Source: Clostridia bacterium (GTDB lineage: Bacteria; Bacillota; Clostridia; Saccharofermentanales; Saccharofermentanaceae). Taken from it: 64,000 nucleotides of DNA. The translations under genes were made by a program, and so were the position numbers. Of this stretch, positions 43,871 through 53,458 are shown in pieces. Below the pieces are notes generated by a model. It was not told the DNA's origin. It worked only from the letters and a program-made list of their open reading frames with translations, and did no database searches. The number at the start of each line of letters is the position of its first letter. The stretch's first letter is position 1. The stretch lies in contig JAKSRE010000002.1 in assembly GCA_024403775.1 (NCBI GenBank), positions 1-64,000 of the forward strand, written 5' to 3'.

Positions 43871-45598
43871 ATGGATTATAAATCAGAAATAGCTAAGGTT
43901 CTTGCAGGAATTACAGAACTTGATATTGAGAATGTACTTAAGTTAATTGAGATTCCACCACAATCTGACATGGGTGATTATGCTTTCCCATGCTTTGTTC
44001 TTGCAAAAACAATGCGTAAAGCTCCACAAATGATTGCTCAGGACGTTGCAGCAAACGAAGCTTTTACTTCTGTCTCATGGCTTTCAAAAATCGTTAATGC
44101 TGGACCATATGTTAATTTTTATATCGACAGAGGTTCATTTGCCAAGGATATCGTAGGAAATATCATTGATTTAGGTGATACATATGGTGAAGATAATGTG
44201 GGTGAGGGTAAGACAATTATTGTTGAGTATTCATCTCCAAATATCGCTAAGCCATTCCATGTAGGCCATGCGTTCACAACAATTATTGGTAACTCACTTG
44301 CAAAGATTTACACCAAACTTGGATATAAGGTAGTAAGAATGAATCACCTTGGTGATTATGGAACTCAGTTTGGTAAGTTGATTACTGCTTATCGTCTCTG
44401 GGGTGATGAGGAGAAACTTAATGAGAGTCCTATTGATGAACTCTTGCGTATTTATGTAAAGTTCCATGAGGAAGAGAAGAATGATCCTTCTCTTACTACT
44501 TCTGCTCGTGAGAATTTTAAGAAACTTGAAGATGGATGCCCAGAAGAGGTTGAGCTTTGGAAGAAATTTAGAGATATGTCTCTTGTAGTATTTAACAAGC
44601 TCTATGACAGAATGGGAATTAGCTTTGATAACTATAATGGTGAATCTTTCTACAGCACAATGAGTAATGATGTAGTAAAGATGCTTCAGGACAAGAATCT
44701 TCTTGTTGAGAGTGAAGGTGCACAGGTTGTAGATCTTGAAGAGTATGGATATCCACCATGTATCATTCTTAAGAGTGATGGAACAACAATTTATGCTTCA
44801 AGAGATTTGGCAGCAGCAATGTATCGTTATGATAACTATAAATTTGATAAGAATATTTACGTTGTAGGTATTCCACAGGCATTGCACTTTAAGCAGGTTT
44901 TTGCTGTTCTTAAGAAGGCTGGATTTGATTATGCTGACAATTGCGAGCATGTAGGTTTTGGTCTTGTTAAGTTTAAGAATATGAAGTTCTCAACAAGAGA
45001 TGGAAACATTGTATTGTTGGAAGAATTGATTGATGAGGCTGTTGCTAAAACTAAGGAGATCATCACTAATAACTGTAAGCAGCGTGGCGTTGAGATGACA
45101 GAGGATGAGATTAATATGATTTCTGAGAAGGTTGGTCTCGGTGCAGTTATTTATACATATGTAAAATCAGGAAGAGAGAGAGACATCGTGTTCTCATGGG
45201 AAGAGATGCTTGATTTTGAGGGCGATACAGCTCCATATCTTATCTATACGTATGCTCGTACCCGTTCTATTTTGCGTAAGGCTAAGGAGCAGGGTCTTGA
45301 GCCTGATAAGGATAAGACAAATCTCCTTATTAATGATGATGAATATATGCTCATTAGAAATCTTGCTGACTTTAAGTCTTCTGTAAGTAAGGCAGCAGCA
45401 AGTAATGAGCCATTTATGATTTCTCGTCAGGTTTCTCAGATTGCTCGTGCATATAACAGATTCTATAACAATTCAAGTATTCTTGGTGCTGAATCAGATG
45501 ATCTTAAGTGTGCAAGACTTGCTTTGTGTGAGGCAGTTTGCGATACGATTAAGTCAGGTCTTAATCTCGTTGGTATTGACGTAGTAGAGAGAATGTAA
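43871..45598 (+). CDS. argS: Arginyl-tRNA synthetase
   Basis: The class I synthetase has 575 residues from ATG 43871, after TTGGAGG. The N-terminal additional domain (about 1-90) is followed by the HIGH-like motif in NIAKPFHVGHAFTT and a KFSTRDGN motif in place of KMSKS, both usual for ArgRS, and a C-terminal DALR anticodon-binding domain containing ARAYNRFYNNS. A longer reading from 43817 has no SD. Leads a likely run of five genes ending with rdgB. No T-box leader was found. Confidence 0.96.
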   Translation: MDYKSEIAKVLAGITELDIENVLKLIEIPPQSDMGDYAFPCFVLAKTMRKAPQMIAQDVAANEAFTSVSWLSKIVNAGPYVNFYIDRGSFAKDIVGNIIDLGDTYGEDNVGEGKTIIVEYSSPNIAKPFHVGHAFTTIIGNSLAKIYTKLGYKVVRMNHLGDYGTQFGKLITAYRLWGDEEKLNESPIDELLRIYVKFHEEEKNDPSLTTSARENFKKLEDGCPEEVELWKKFRDMSLVVFNKLYDRMGISFDNYNGESFYSTMSNDVVKMLQDKNLLVESEGAQVVDLEEYGYPPCIILKSDGTTIYASRDLAAAMYRYDNYKFDKNIYVVGIPQALHFKQVFAVLKKAGFDYADNCEHVGFGLVKFKNMKFSTRDGNIVLLEELIDEAVAKTKEIITNNCKQRGVEMTEDEINMISEKVGLGAVIYTYVKSGRERDIVFSWEEMLDFEGDTAPYLIYTYARTRSILRKAKEQGLEPDKDKTNLLINDDEYMLIRNLADFKSSVSKAAASNEPFMISRQVSQIARAYNRFYNNSSILGAESDDLKCARLALCEAVCDTIKSGLNLVGIDVVERM

Positions 45599-45613
45599 TA
45601 TCCGAGGTAGAAA

Positions 45614-47317
45614 ATGGAGCATAACATTAATTCTATGCCGGACTTCAAGGATATTAAATATGAACGTCCGGATATTGAGGAATTCGAGACAAATATTAAA
45701 TCTCTTAGATTTAAACTGATGTCAACACGTGATATTGAGATAGCTCAGGATGCACTTTTCGAGTATGAGAAGTACGTTAGTAAGTTTAACACTGCCTATG
45801 CTCTCTGCAATATTCTGCACGATCTTGATACTTCAGATAAGTTTTATACAGAAGAACTTGAGTATTGTGAAGAGATTGCTGCAAGAGTAGAAGAATTATG
45901 CTCAGGAATTATGTCTGTTATGCTCAGCTGTCCTTGTGCTGAGGAGCTAAAAGAGAGATTCGGTGATATGATTTTTCTTATTGCCGAGAATTCTCGTAAG
46001 CAGATTAATAATACTGTAATTGATGATATTGTTACTGAATCAGGTTTGGAGAATGATTATGCACAACTTCAATCTGAGGCAGAGATTGAATATATGGGCA
46101 AGAAACTTAATCTCAGTATGCTTGAGCCATATCTTGAATCTACAAACAGACAGACTCGTATTGAAGCAACAAAAAAGCTTGACGAGTATTATATGACTCG
46201 TAAAGAGACATATGGCAAGATTTACGATGATCTCGTAAAAATTAGAACTCAGATAGCAAAAAAACTCGGTTTTAATAACTTTACTGAACTTGGATATGTC
46301 AGAATGCAGCGTTTTGATTACAATGCAGATGATGTTAAAGTCTTTAGAGAGAATGTTGTTAAATATATTGTTCCATTGAGTGTGCAAATTCGCAAAAATC
46401 AGACTAAGAGACTCGAACTTGAGAAACTGATGTTTTATGATCAGCCATGTCTTTTTAAGAATGGAAATCCTAAGCCACAGATTAAACTTGAAGATTATAA
46501 TAAAGTATCTGGTGAGTTTTTTGCCAAGATTTTTGAGACTACACCAAGCTTTTTTGATGTTCTTTCTGAACATGGTTTTACTGATTTGATTTCACGTCGT
46601 AATAAATCAACAGGCGGTTACTGCATGTATCTTGATGATTATGCGATTCCATATATTTTTATGAATGGTAATGGTACAGCAGATGATGTAGCTACTATTG
46701 TACATGAAGGTGGACATGCCTATGCTGCTGTTAAGAGTTCTGAAGTATCTCCATTTCAGGAGTGTCTGTCACCAACTCTTGAGACTTGTGAGATCCATTC
46801 TACTGCGATGGAGTTCTTGTCCTACAGATTTATGGATATGTTCTATGGTAGCGACAGCGATAAATACAGACAGCTTCATATGACAAATGCTATGCTCTTT
46901 ATTCCATATGGATGTATGGTAGATGAGTTCCAGCATATTGTTTACGATAACCCTGATATGACTCCTGATGAGCGTAATGAAGTATGGAAGAACCTCGAGG
47001 CCAAGTATCAGCCTGGTATTAATTATGATGACCATCCATTTCATGAGGCAGGTTGTGCCTGGATGAAGAAGGATCACATTTTTACAACACCATTTTATTA
47101 TATTGATTATTGTTTGTCTCATGTTGTCGCACTAGCTTTGTGGAATGAGTCAGAGGCTGATTTTAAGGCAGCGATGATTAAATATAATCAGCTTTGCGAA
47201 TTAGGTGGAACAGATACATTTAAAAAACTTTTGGAGGCTGCAGATCTGCCATCTCCGTTTGATACTGATGTAATCAAAAGACTGGCATTTGCCTGCTGCA
47301 GATTTCTTGAACTATGA
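45614..47317 (+). CDS. M3-family oligoendopeptidase (PepF-like)
   Basis: The 567-residue cytosolic zinc metallopeptidase has the HEXXH motif in IVHEGGHAYA and the third ligand Glu in ETCEIHSTAMEF, the M3 family layout. It should cleave short peptides, recycling degraded protein. The N-terminal half is helical as in PepF/thimet peptidases. The stop overlaps the next start (ATGA) by four bases, and it follows argS by 15 bases, so all three are likely co-transcribed. Confidence 0.93.
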   Translation: MEHNINSMPDFKDIKYERPDIEEFETNIKSLRFKLMSTRDIEIAQDALFEYEKYVSKFNTAYALCNILHDLDTSDKFYTEELEYCEEIAARVEELCSGIMSVMLSCPCAEELKERFGDMIFLIAENSRKQINNTVIDDIVTESGLENDYAQLQSEAEIEYMGKKLNLSMLEPYLESTNRQTRIEATKKLDEYYMTRKETYGKIYDDLVKIRTQIAKKLGFNNFTELGYVRMQRFDYNADDVKVFRENVVKYIVPLSVQIRKNQTKRLELEKLMFYDQPCLFKNGNPKPQIKLEDYNKVSGEFFAKIFETTPSFFDVLSEHGFTDLISRRNKSTGGYCMYLDDYAIPYIFMNGNGTADDVATIVHEGGHAYAAVKSSEVSPFQECLSPTLETCEIHSTAMEFLSYRFMDMFYGSDSDKYRQLHMTNAMLFIPYGCMVDEFQHIVYDNPDMTPDERNEVWKNLEAKYQPGINYDDHPFHEAGCAWMKKDHIFTTPFYYIDYCLSHVVALALWNESEADFKAAMIKYNQLCELGGTDTFKKLLEAADLPSPFDTDVIKRLAFACCRFLEL

Positions 47318-48786
47318 ATTTGCCTGAAAGATTTACAGAGCGAATGCTCGACTATTTTAAAAGAACCAATACATCAGAAGAGGATGTAAAAGCCTTTTTC
47401 GAGAGCTTTGATAAAAAAGCACTTAAGGGAATACGCCTTAACAGACTTAAGGTAGCTCCTTTTCAGGATAAGGATATTTTGGCTACTCTTGGTGAGGAGA
47501 ATATTAATCCTGTCAGCTGGTGTGAGAGCGGCTATTATACTAATATGGAGGCTTCTGGCAAGGATCCATATTATCATGCTGGTGTTTATTATCCACAGGA
47601 ACCATCTGCAATGCTTCCAGGACAGGTTGTTGGTGCCAAGCCAGGTGATTTTGTCCTCGATTTATGTGCTGCTCCTGGTGGTAAGTCATGCCGTGTTGCT
47701 GAGGATTTAAAGGGAGAAGGTATGCTTGTTGCTAACGAGATCAATGAAGATCGTGCCAAAGCTCTTCTTCGTAATATAGAGCGAATGGGTATCAGTAACT
47801 GTGTAATTCTTAATGAGACTCCTGAAAATATCGCAGATAAGTTACCTTGTTTTTTTGATAAGGTATTAGTTGATGCGCCTTGTTCTGGAGAAGGAATGTT
47901 CAGAAGAGATTTCCAGGCAATAAGCAGCTGGTCAAAATTTGGCCCTGATTCATGTATTCCTATTCAGGAGACAATTCTTGAGGCGGCATATGTAGTATTA
48001 AAGCCAGGTGGGGAACTTGTTTATTCTACATGTACCTTCTGTGAAGGTGAGAATGAGGAAGGAATAGTAAGATTTCTTGAGAGACACCCTAATATGTCTG
48101 TTCTCTCCTGCGAAAGTTTTATCTCAGGTGTAACACATCTAGATAACACTTCAAGTCTTCCAGGTGCAATGAGAATCTGGCCTCATAAATCTGAAGGTGA
48201 TGGACATTTCTGTGTAAAACTAAAAAAAGGTGAGATGCTTGAAGGTGAAAATGAGTTTGTAGCTCCTGGACGAAACTGGCGTAAACGTAACGATAACTAT
48301 AGTTTTAATAAATCCAAGGAACTTCTTTCAGACTTTTATAGAAGTATCCTTAATGATGAGGCTTATAAGAGAATTAATAAAAAGGCTGAAGACCATATTG
48401 TACTTCACAAAGATAAGATACATATTCTTCCAGTTCCTGAAGAGTATTTTAATGGTCTTAAGGTAGTAAAACTCGGATTATTCCCAGGTGAGATTAAAAT
48501 GACAACAGTTGAGCGACTTTTTACTCCATCGCATTCGCTTATTCTTACCGTTAATGGAAGTGACCTTAAAGAAAGTGTTTTGATCAATCTTCAAAGAGAT
48601 GATGAACGAGTAATTCGTTACCTTAAGGGTGAGACGATCTGTGTAAGTAGAGAGGATTTCCCAAAGCTTGTTAAGAAAGGCTATGTAGTCGTTGCTATTG
48701 ATGGATTTACACTTGGCTGTGGAAAGCTTGCCCCAGATGGAAGTGTCAAGAATCTATATCCAAAAGCTTGGAGACTTATTGGATAA
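47314..48786 (+). CDS. RsmF/NOL1-type rRNA cytosine-C5 methyltransferase
   Basis: The 490-residue SAM enzyme has an N-terminal domain (about 1-95), a Rossmann methylase (about 95-300) and a C-terminal RsmF-like extension. SAM motif I reads VLDLCAAPGGKS; the two catalytic cysteines lie in VDAPCSGEGMFRRD (motif IV) and YSTCTFCEGENEEG (motif VI). The FRRD variant and long tail are typical of RsmF-like bacterial enzymes acting on 16S rRNA. The exact cytosine is unknown. Translationally coupled to the M3 peptidase. Confidence 0.92.
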   Translation: MNLPERFTERMLDYFKRTNTSEEDVKAFFESFDKKALKGIRLNRLKVAPFQDKDILATLGEENINPVSWCESGYYTNMEASGKDPYYHAGVYYPQEPSAMLPGQVVGAKPGDFVLDLCAAPGGKSCRVAEDLKGEGMLVANEINEDRAKALLRNIERMGISNCVILNETPENIADKLPCFFDKVLVDAPCSGEGMFRRDFQAISSWSKFGPDSCIPIQETILEAAYVVLKPGGELVYSTCTFCEGENEEGIVRFLERHPNMSVLSCESFISGVTHLDNTSSLPGAMRIWPHKSEGDGHFCVKLKKGEMLEGENEFVAPGRNWRKRNDNYSFNKSKELLSDFYRSILNDEAYKRINKKAEDHIVLHKDKIHILPVPEEYFNGLKVVKLGLFPGEIKMTTVERLFTPSHSLILTVNGSDLKESVLINLQRDDERVIRYLKGETICVSREDFPKLVKKGYVVVAIDGFTLGCGKLAPDGSVKNLYPKAWRLIG

Positions 48787-48801
48787 GTTAAGGAGAGAGT
48801 T

Positions 48802-49389
48802 ATGAGAATTGTAATTGCAACAGGTAATCAGGATAAAGTAAGAGAGATAAATGAGATTTTGTCAGGCACTGATTTTGAGGCTGTATCCATGAAGTCAATA
48901 GGAATTAACCCTGACATAGTTGAAGATGCTGATACTTTTGAGGGAAATGCTCTCATTAAGGCCAAGGCTGTTCATGCATTGGTAAATGATTATGTAATGG
49001 CTGATGATTCTGGTCTTTGTATTGATGCGTTAAATGGTGCTCCTGGAGTATATTCAGCAAGATTTTGTGGCGAGAATTCAACATATCAGGAGAAGTTCGA
49101 TAAGATTTTTGAGATGCTTAAAGATGTTTCAAATGATAAAAGAACTGCACACTTCGTATGTGCTATTGCGGTAGTAAGACCTGATGGTTCTTCATTTACA
49201 GTAAAGGAACAGTGCGATGGTATTTTGCAGAAGACTCCTATGGGCTCTAATGGGTTTGGTTATGATCCAATATTTTATGTTCCTGAGTTTGGTATGACAA
49301 CTGCACAAATGGAACCAGAACAGAAGCATAAGATTAGTCATCGTGGAAAAGCTCTTGCTTCTATGGTTGCAAAACTCTGTGAAAAGTGA
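48802..49389 (+). CDS. rdgB: dITP/XTP pyrophosphatase (RdgB/HAM1)
   Basis: The 195-residue house-cleaning enzyme hydrolyses dITP, ITP and XTP to monophosphates. The sequence shows IATGNQDKVREI, EDADTFEGNALIKA, MADDSGLCIDALNGAPGVYS with the catalytic Asp, GFGYDPIFYVPEFG and SHRGKAL, all family hallmarks. SD AAGGAGAG. Its last codons overlap the -35 box of the hom operon promoter. Confidence 0.95.
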   Translation: MRIVIATGNQDKVREINEILSGTDFEAVSMKSIGINPDIVEDADTFEGNALIKAKAVHALVNDYVMADDSGLCIDALNGAPGVYSARFCGENSTYQEKFDKIFEMLKDVSNDKRTAHFVCAIAVVRPDGSSFTVKEQCDGILQKTPMGSNGFGYDPIFYVPEFGMTTAQMEPEQKHKISHRGKALASMVAKLCEK

Positions 49390-49395
49390 TATTAT
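49367..49395 (+). promoter_or_regulatory. Promoter of the ACT-hom operon
   Basis: TTGCAA at 49367-49372, a 17-base spacer and TATTAT at 49390-49395. Transcription would start near 49402. Confidence 0.7.
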
Positions 49396-49414
49396 TCTAC
49401 ATGCTGCGAACAAT

Positions 49415-49433
49415 TGTACACGTACCGTGGACA
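49415..49433 (+). promoter_or_regulatory. 19-bp imperfect palindrome shared with asd (candidate operator)
   Basis: TGTACACGTACCGTGGACA lies 25 bases downstream of the start of the -10 box. It agrees at 15 of 19 positions with the inverted element in the asd leader, which sits at the same promoter distance. Here the palindrome extends outward as AACAAT...ATTGTT, giving a 30-bp inverted repeat. Confidence 0.55.
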
Positions 49434-49472
49434 TTGTTGTTATAGCAAGTAATATGGATAAGGCAGAGATTT

Positions 49473-49928
49473 ATGGATAAGGGCGATTATTCCAATATTG
49501 AATATTACCTTGTTGATAAGCGAGTTCTTCCAGAAGTTTTTATTAAAGTTATGGAAGTAAAGCAGCGTATTAATACTGGTGAATCAGCTTCTATTAATGA
49601 AGCTGTACGTAAGACTGGTATGTCACGAAGTGCGTATTATAAGTATAAAGATTCTGTACTCCCATTTTACGAGACCATGAACGGGAAGAAGGTAACACTT
49701 CTTTTGGCGGTAGAGAATTTCCAGGGAATTTTGTCATCCATTTTAAATATTATTGCGGATTCCAAGGCTAATATTCTTACCATTAATCAGAATATTCCAA
49801 TTAACGGATTAGCTGATATCTCGATTTCACTTGAGACACAGACAATGTTTGGTTCTGTTGAAGATATAGTGAATGATATCAATAAGCTTCCTGGCGTTCG
49901 TAGCTGCAGTGTATTAAGTAGAGAATAA
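49473..49928 (+). CDS. ACT-domain protein (PheB/UPF0735 family)
   Basis: The 151-residue protein has an N-terminal helix-turn-helix-like segment (SINEAVRKTGMSRSAYYKYK, about 35-55) and a C-terminal ACT domain (about 70-148, starting KKVTLLLAVENFQGILSSIL). This is the PheB/UPF0735 architecture that usually stands just before hom in Firmicutes. It probably senses an amino acid such as threonine; whether it binds DNA or the dehydrogenase is not known. It is a reasonable candidate to act with the palindrome upstream. The hom gene follows 15 bases later. Confidence 0.88.
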   Translation: MDKGDYSNIEYYLVDKRVLPEVFIKVMEVKQRINTGESASINEAVRKTGMSRSAYYKYKDSVLPFYETMNGKKVTLLLAVENFQGILSSILNIIADSKANILTINQNIPINGLADISISLETQTMFGSVEDIVNDINKLPGVRSCSVLSRE

Positions 49929-49943
49929 TTTGGAGGAACATAT

Positions 49944-51161
49944 ATGAAAAAGATAGCAATTATAGGTTTTGGTGTAGTAGGCTCTGGTGTAGCTGAAGTT
50001 ATCGAGATGAATAAAGAAGAGATTACTAAGCATCTTGGTGAAGAATTAGAAGTTAAGTATATTCTTGATATCAGAGAATTCCCAGATAGTCCTTTTGCAG
50101 ATAAGATTACTTCTGATTCAGATAAGGTATTCTCTGACGACGAGGTATCTGTAATTGTTGAGACAATTGGTGGTGCACGTATTGCTTATGAATATACAAA
50201 GCGTGCTTTATCAATGGGTAAGTCAGTTGTTACTTCAAATAAAGAACTTGTTAGTACACACGGTGTTGAGCTTCTTGAATTAGCAACGAAGAATTCATGT
50301 GTTTATATGTTTGAGGCAGCTGTTGGTGGTGGTATTCCAATAATCAGACCACTTCACAGATGTCTTGCTGCAAATAAGATTAATAAGATTGTTGGTATTG
50401 TAAATGGTACAACAAACTATATCCTTACAAGCATGCGTACAAAGGGTTTATCATATGATGATGCACTTAAGCAGGCTCAGGCTAATGGCTATGCTGAGGC
50501 TAATCCTACAGCTGACGTTGAAGGTATCGATGCTCAGAGAAAACTTTCAATCCTCTCAACAATTGCAATGGGTGGCGAGTATATTAGCCCAGATATGATT
50601 AATACAACAGGTATTTCTGCATTATCACTTGATGACATTGAATTTGCTGAGAAGGTGGGTGGTTGTCTCAAGTTATTGGCAGTATATAACCATGAGAGTG
50701 ATAAGCCTTCATGCTTTGTTGCTCCACACGTTGTATCACGTAATAAACTTATTGCTTCTGTTGATGATGTATTTAATGCTGTTCTTGTTGAAGGAAATGC
50801 ACTTGGAGAATCAATGTTCTATGGAAGAGGCGCAGGTAAGCTTCCTACTGCTTCAGCCGTAGTTGCAGATGTACTTGACGCAGCTCTCCACGCTAATCGT
50901 GATGCTCATGTAAAGAAGTGGTTTGTAAGTGATAAGGAAAGCGTTGTTGTTCCTTATGAGGATATTGTTACTGATATTATCGTTAAGGCTGCCCCAAGCA
51001 ATGCGGACAGCATTGTAAACGCTTTTGAAGGACATGAGACACAGATTCTTCTTGATGATACATATGCTTGTGCAGTAGTTGTTAAGGCTGTTAAGCATTC
51101 CGAGATAGATGAAGCTATTAAGTCAGTAGTTGGAGCATCTTGGTTACACTACATGGCTTAA
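49944..51161 (+). CDS. hom: Homoserine dehydrogenase
   Basis: The enzyme reduces aspartate semialdehyde to homoserine for threonine and methionine. The 405 residues open with IIGFGVVGSGVAEV, then SNKELVSTHG, EAAVGGGIPII and the catalytic region TNYILTSMRTKG with GYAEANPTADVEGIDAQRKL. A C-terminal ACT domain (about 330-405) suggests threonine feedback. SD GGAGG. It shares a promoter and candidate operator with the upstream ACT protein. Confidence 0.95.
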   Translation: MKKIAIIGFGVVGSGVAEVIEMNKEEITKHLGEELEVKYILDIREFPDSPFADKITSDSDKVFSDDEVSVIVETIGGARIAYEYTKRALSMGKSVVTSNKELVSTHGVELLELATKNSCVYMFEAAVGGGIPIIRPLHRCLAANKINKIVGIVNGTTNYILTSMRTKGLSYDDALKQAQANGYAEANPTADVEGIDAQRKLSILSTIAMGGEYISPDMINTTGISALSLDDIEFAEKVGGCLKLLAVYNHESDKPSCFVAPHVVSRNKLIASVDDVFNAVLVEGNALGESMFYGRGAGKLPTASAVVADVLDAALHANRDAHVKKWFVSDKESVVVPYEDIVTDIIVKAAPSNADSIVNAFEGHETQILLDDTYACAVVVKAVKHSEIDEAIKSVVGASWLHYMA

Positions 51162-51201
51162 TGTGAGATTTTTTTAATAAGATTTTCGAGAAATAAAAAA
51201 A

Positions 51202-51235
51202 AGGCTAGGAAAAATCTTAGCCTCTTTATTTTTGT
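51202..51235. terminator. Bidirectional terminator between hom and glutamine synthetase
   Basis: A 9-bp stem with one G-U (51202-51210 with 51215-51223) and AAAA loop has CTTTATTTTT on the plus side and an A-run upstream giving T-run on the minus strand. Confidence 0.8.
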
Positions 51236-51248
51236 CTGTTTATTAGAA

Positions 51249-53159
51249 TCAAATCTGATTCTCACTATATTCTCTGTAGAGAGCTTCAATCTCCTTCATA
51301 TGAACATTCATTCGAAGTTGGAGCTTACTGATCTCGCTTAAGTTCTTAGCATCAATAGCACTCTTGATTGAACCGAATACTGAGAAGCTCTCATCTGTAT
51401 TCTTTGCAAGAATAACTTTAAGATGTAAAATCTCCTGCCAGAGTGCAGAATCATATGAATTATCCATATCGTGAAGTTTAACATACTTACGGAGAGTATG
51501 AATATTACGAGGAATAATTCTCTCTACAAGTTCCTTTTGCCACATATCAAGCATAGCCTGTGAATATGAACGAAGAAGCTTATCGCTGAAAACATCTCCT
51601 GCACAAAGAATATCAATAACTGCATTATTAGAGAAAAGACCCTTGAGTGAATCATAAACAGTTGCTGGTGGAATACCGAACTTCATGTCTCTTTCATCCT
51701 CTGTCATGCACTCAAAGATATCATCCTCAGAGCGATAGAGACGGTTAGCTTCAAGATATTTTCCTGGAGTTCCGAAAGGCTTGGTAAATTCAGCTTCAAG
51801 TTCTTTAGTAGTCATTCCTGACTCGACAGCAAAATTAATACCATCAAGCATACACTGATAGATTGCTGATAAGCAGAGATAAGTATTTGTATGTGGGTTA
51901 GGGGAACGAAGCTCAAATCTTGTAGCATACTTGTTATTTAAGTTACGAATAAGACCGAGAAGAACTGTTCTGTTACGTGAAGGAGTATGTACATCCTGAC
52001 CAATTGATGCAACAGTGTGTGTTGGAGCTTCAAAACCAGGCTGTAATCTGTTAAATGCATCGATAGAAGCAGACACAAATGGATTAATAAGATTGTAGTT
52101 CTTCATAATACCCAAAAGTGAACCCCAGCCAATAACTGTAAGATAATCGCCCTCCATATCCTTAGGAGCGAAAAGATTAATCTTCTTACCATTTTTAAGA
52201 TAAGCAACAGCGTTTACATGTGTGTGTTCACCAGAACCTGCAACACCAATGATAGGCTTAGCATTAAAGCTTACCTCAAGTCCATGGAGTCTGAAAATCT
52301 CTTTAATAAGGATTCTTGCGATTAACTCATAATCTGCACCCTGAAGAGCATCTGAATACTTCCAGTCAACTTCAAGCTGCTCCATAATTCCATGGAAGTC
52401 ACCTGAATTAGTAATATGTGGCTTAACACCACCAACCTCTTTATGACCCATTTCCGGATTAAAACCATACTGATCAAGTGTCATGATAACCTGTTCAAGT
52501 GCTGTTCTTACAACACCCTTTGTACGCTTCCAGTACTGTTCCTTAAGTTCCTGAGAAATAGTTAGCTTCTGAGATGAAATCTTCTCATCTGGAGAATTTA
52601 CCCAAAATTCTAGTTCAGTAGCAACAATAAGATTTATTCTTTCAAGTTCATCGATAGAAAAATCATATTCACTACAAAGCTCAGGATGTGCTTTAAAAAT
52701 CTCCATAACCTTGCTTTCAAAGTACTTGGAACTCTTCTTCAAAACAGAACGTGAACATACAGGTTCACCATTATGGTAGAGGAAAGAAGGGATTCTCAAT
52801 GTTCCGATTGGAAGACCAGTTACGGAATCAATATGCTCATAATTATAATCAACATACCAGATAACGTTTGGATCAGGTACAAGATCAACTTTACCGTCAT
52901 TAAGAGTTGCAATTCCAGGCAAAACTACAGAAGAACCATCAGTCTGAATAGCTTCACCGTCAAGATAATTCTGGATATTATCATGGAAATCTTTAATAGG
53001 AATCTTCTCATCTGTATCATTACCAGCAAGATCTATTCCTGCAAGAGAAACGAACTTAATCTCTGGATGCTCATCTAAGATTTTTGTAATGTCTTCCACA
53101 GAGTGATTCTGTGTAGGGATGAGACATAATAGGTTTGGGTTTACTTGAAAATAAGTCAT
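51249..53159 (-). CDS. Glutamine synthetase, long clostridial form
   Basis: The enzyme makes glutamine from glutamate, ammonia and ATP. The 636 residues show an N-terminal beta-grasp domain, ATELEFWVN (metal Glu), HITNSGDFHG, GVAGSGEHTHVNA, the APTHTVASIGQ segment and RFELRSPNPHTNTYLCLSA. A helical C-terminal extension of about 120 residues (from about 515) exceeds the 440-470 of GSI; the protein is also distinct from the 700-residue type III. ATG 53159 is preferred over GTG 53165, which overlaps the GAGGTG SD. Monocistronic. Confidence 0.87.
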   Translation of the reverse strand: MTYFQVNPNLLCLIPTQNHSVEDITKILDEHPEIKFVSLAGIDLAGNDTDEKIPIKDFHDNIQNYLDGEAIQTDGSSVVLPGIATLNDGKVDLVPDPNVIWYVDYNYEHIDSVTGLPIGTLRIPSFLYHNGEPVCSRSVLKKSSKYFESKVMEIFKAHPELCSEYDFSIDELERINLIVATELEFWVNSPDEKISSQKLTISQELKEQYWKRTKGVVRTALEQVIMTLDQYGFNPEMGHKEVGGVKPHITNSGDFHGIMEQLEVDWKYSDALQGADYELIARILIKEIFRLHGLEVSFNAKPIIGVAGSGEHTHVNAVAYLKNGKKINLFAPKDMEGDYLTVIGWGSLLGIMKNYNLINPFVSASIDAFNRLQPGFEAPTHTVASIGQDVHTPSRNRTVLLGLIRNLNNKYATRFELRSPNPHTNTYLCLSAIYQCMLDGINFAVESGMTTKELEAEFTKPFGTPGKYLEANRLYRSEDDIFECMTEDERDMKFGIPPATVYDSLKGLFSNNAVIDILCAGDVFSDKLLRSYSQAMLDMWQKELVERIIPRNIHTLRKYVKLHDMDNSYDSALWQEILHLKVILAKNTDESFSVFGSIKSAIDAKNLSEISKLQLRMNVHMKEIEALYREYSENQI

Positions 53160-53369
53160 ACACACCTCGATAAATAAAAAACTAAAGTAATTCTATCACA
53201 AAGCTATCACTGATTTAATATATTTTTATTATTATAATAACTATATTTGTCTGGACCAAAAATGTTATTGGATGCTAATTAACTAATTTTTTATTCATTT
53301 TTGTACTTGATTTTTATCCGATAATTGGGCAAAATTTACTAGTAAGTTATTACAAAGGAGGACACGACA

Positions 53370-53447
53370 ATGACAATGGAAGAACTCAATGCAATCAAAG
53401 AGAAGGCTAAAGAAGCTGTTGCAGTTCGTAACGGTGAGAAGAAGTAA
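53370..53447 (+). CDS. 25-codon small ORF with strong SD
   Basis: ATG 53370 follows AAAGGAGG by eight bases and opens a charged helical peptide MTMEELNAIKEKAKEAVAVR plus NGEKK, ending TAA at 53447. The next gene begins 11 bases later. The peptide looks like the first residues of small ferredoxin-like NADH dehydrogenase/hydrogenase subunits (pattern LEELkaIrekA...V.lR), but no Fe-S domain follows. It may be a real microprotein, a leader peptide controlling the next gene, or a gene remnant. Confidence 0.55.
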   Translation: MTMEELNAIKEKAKEAVAVRNGEKK

Positions 53448-53458
53448 GAGGTAAACTC

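Noticed and set aside
46040..46573. 177-codon minus-strand frame
   Set aside because: It lies wholly inside the M3 peptidase gene, has atypical composition and no SD.
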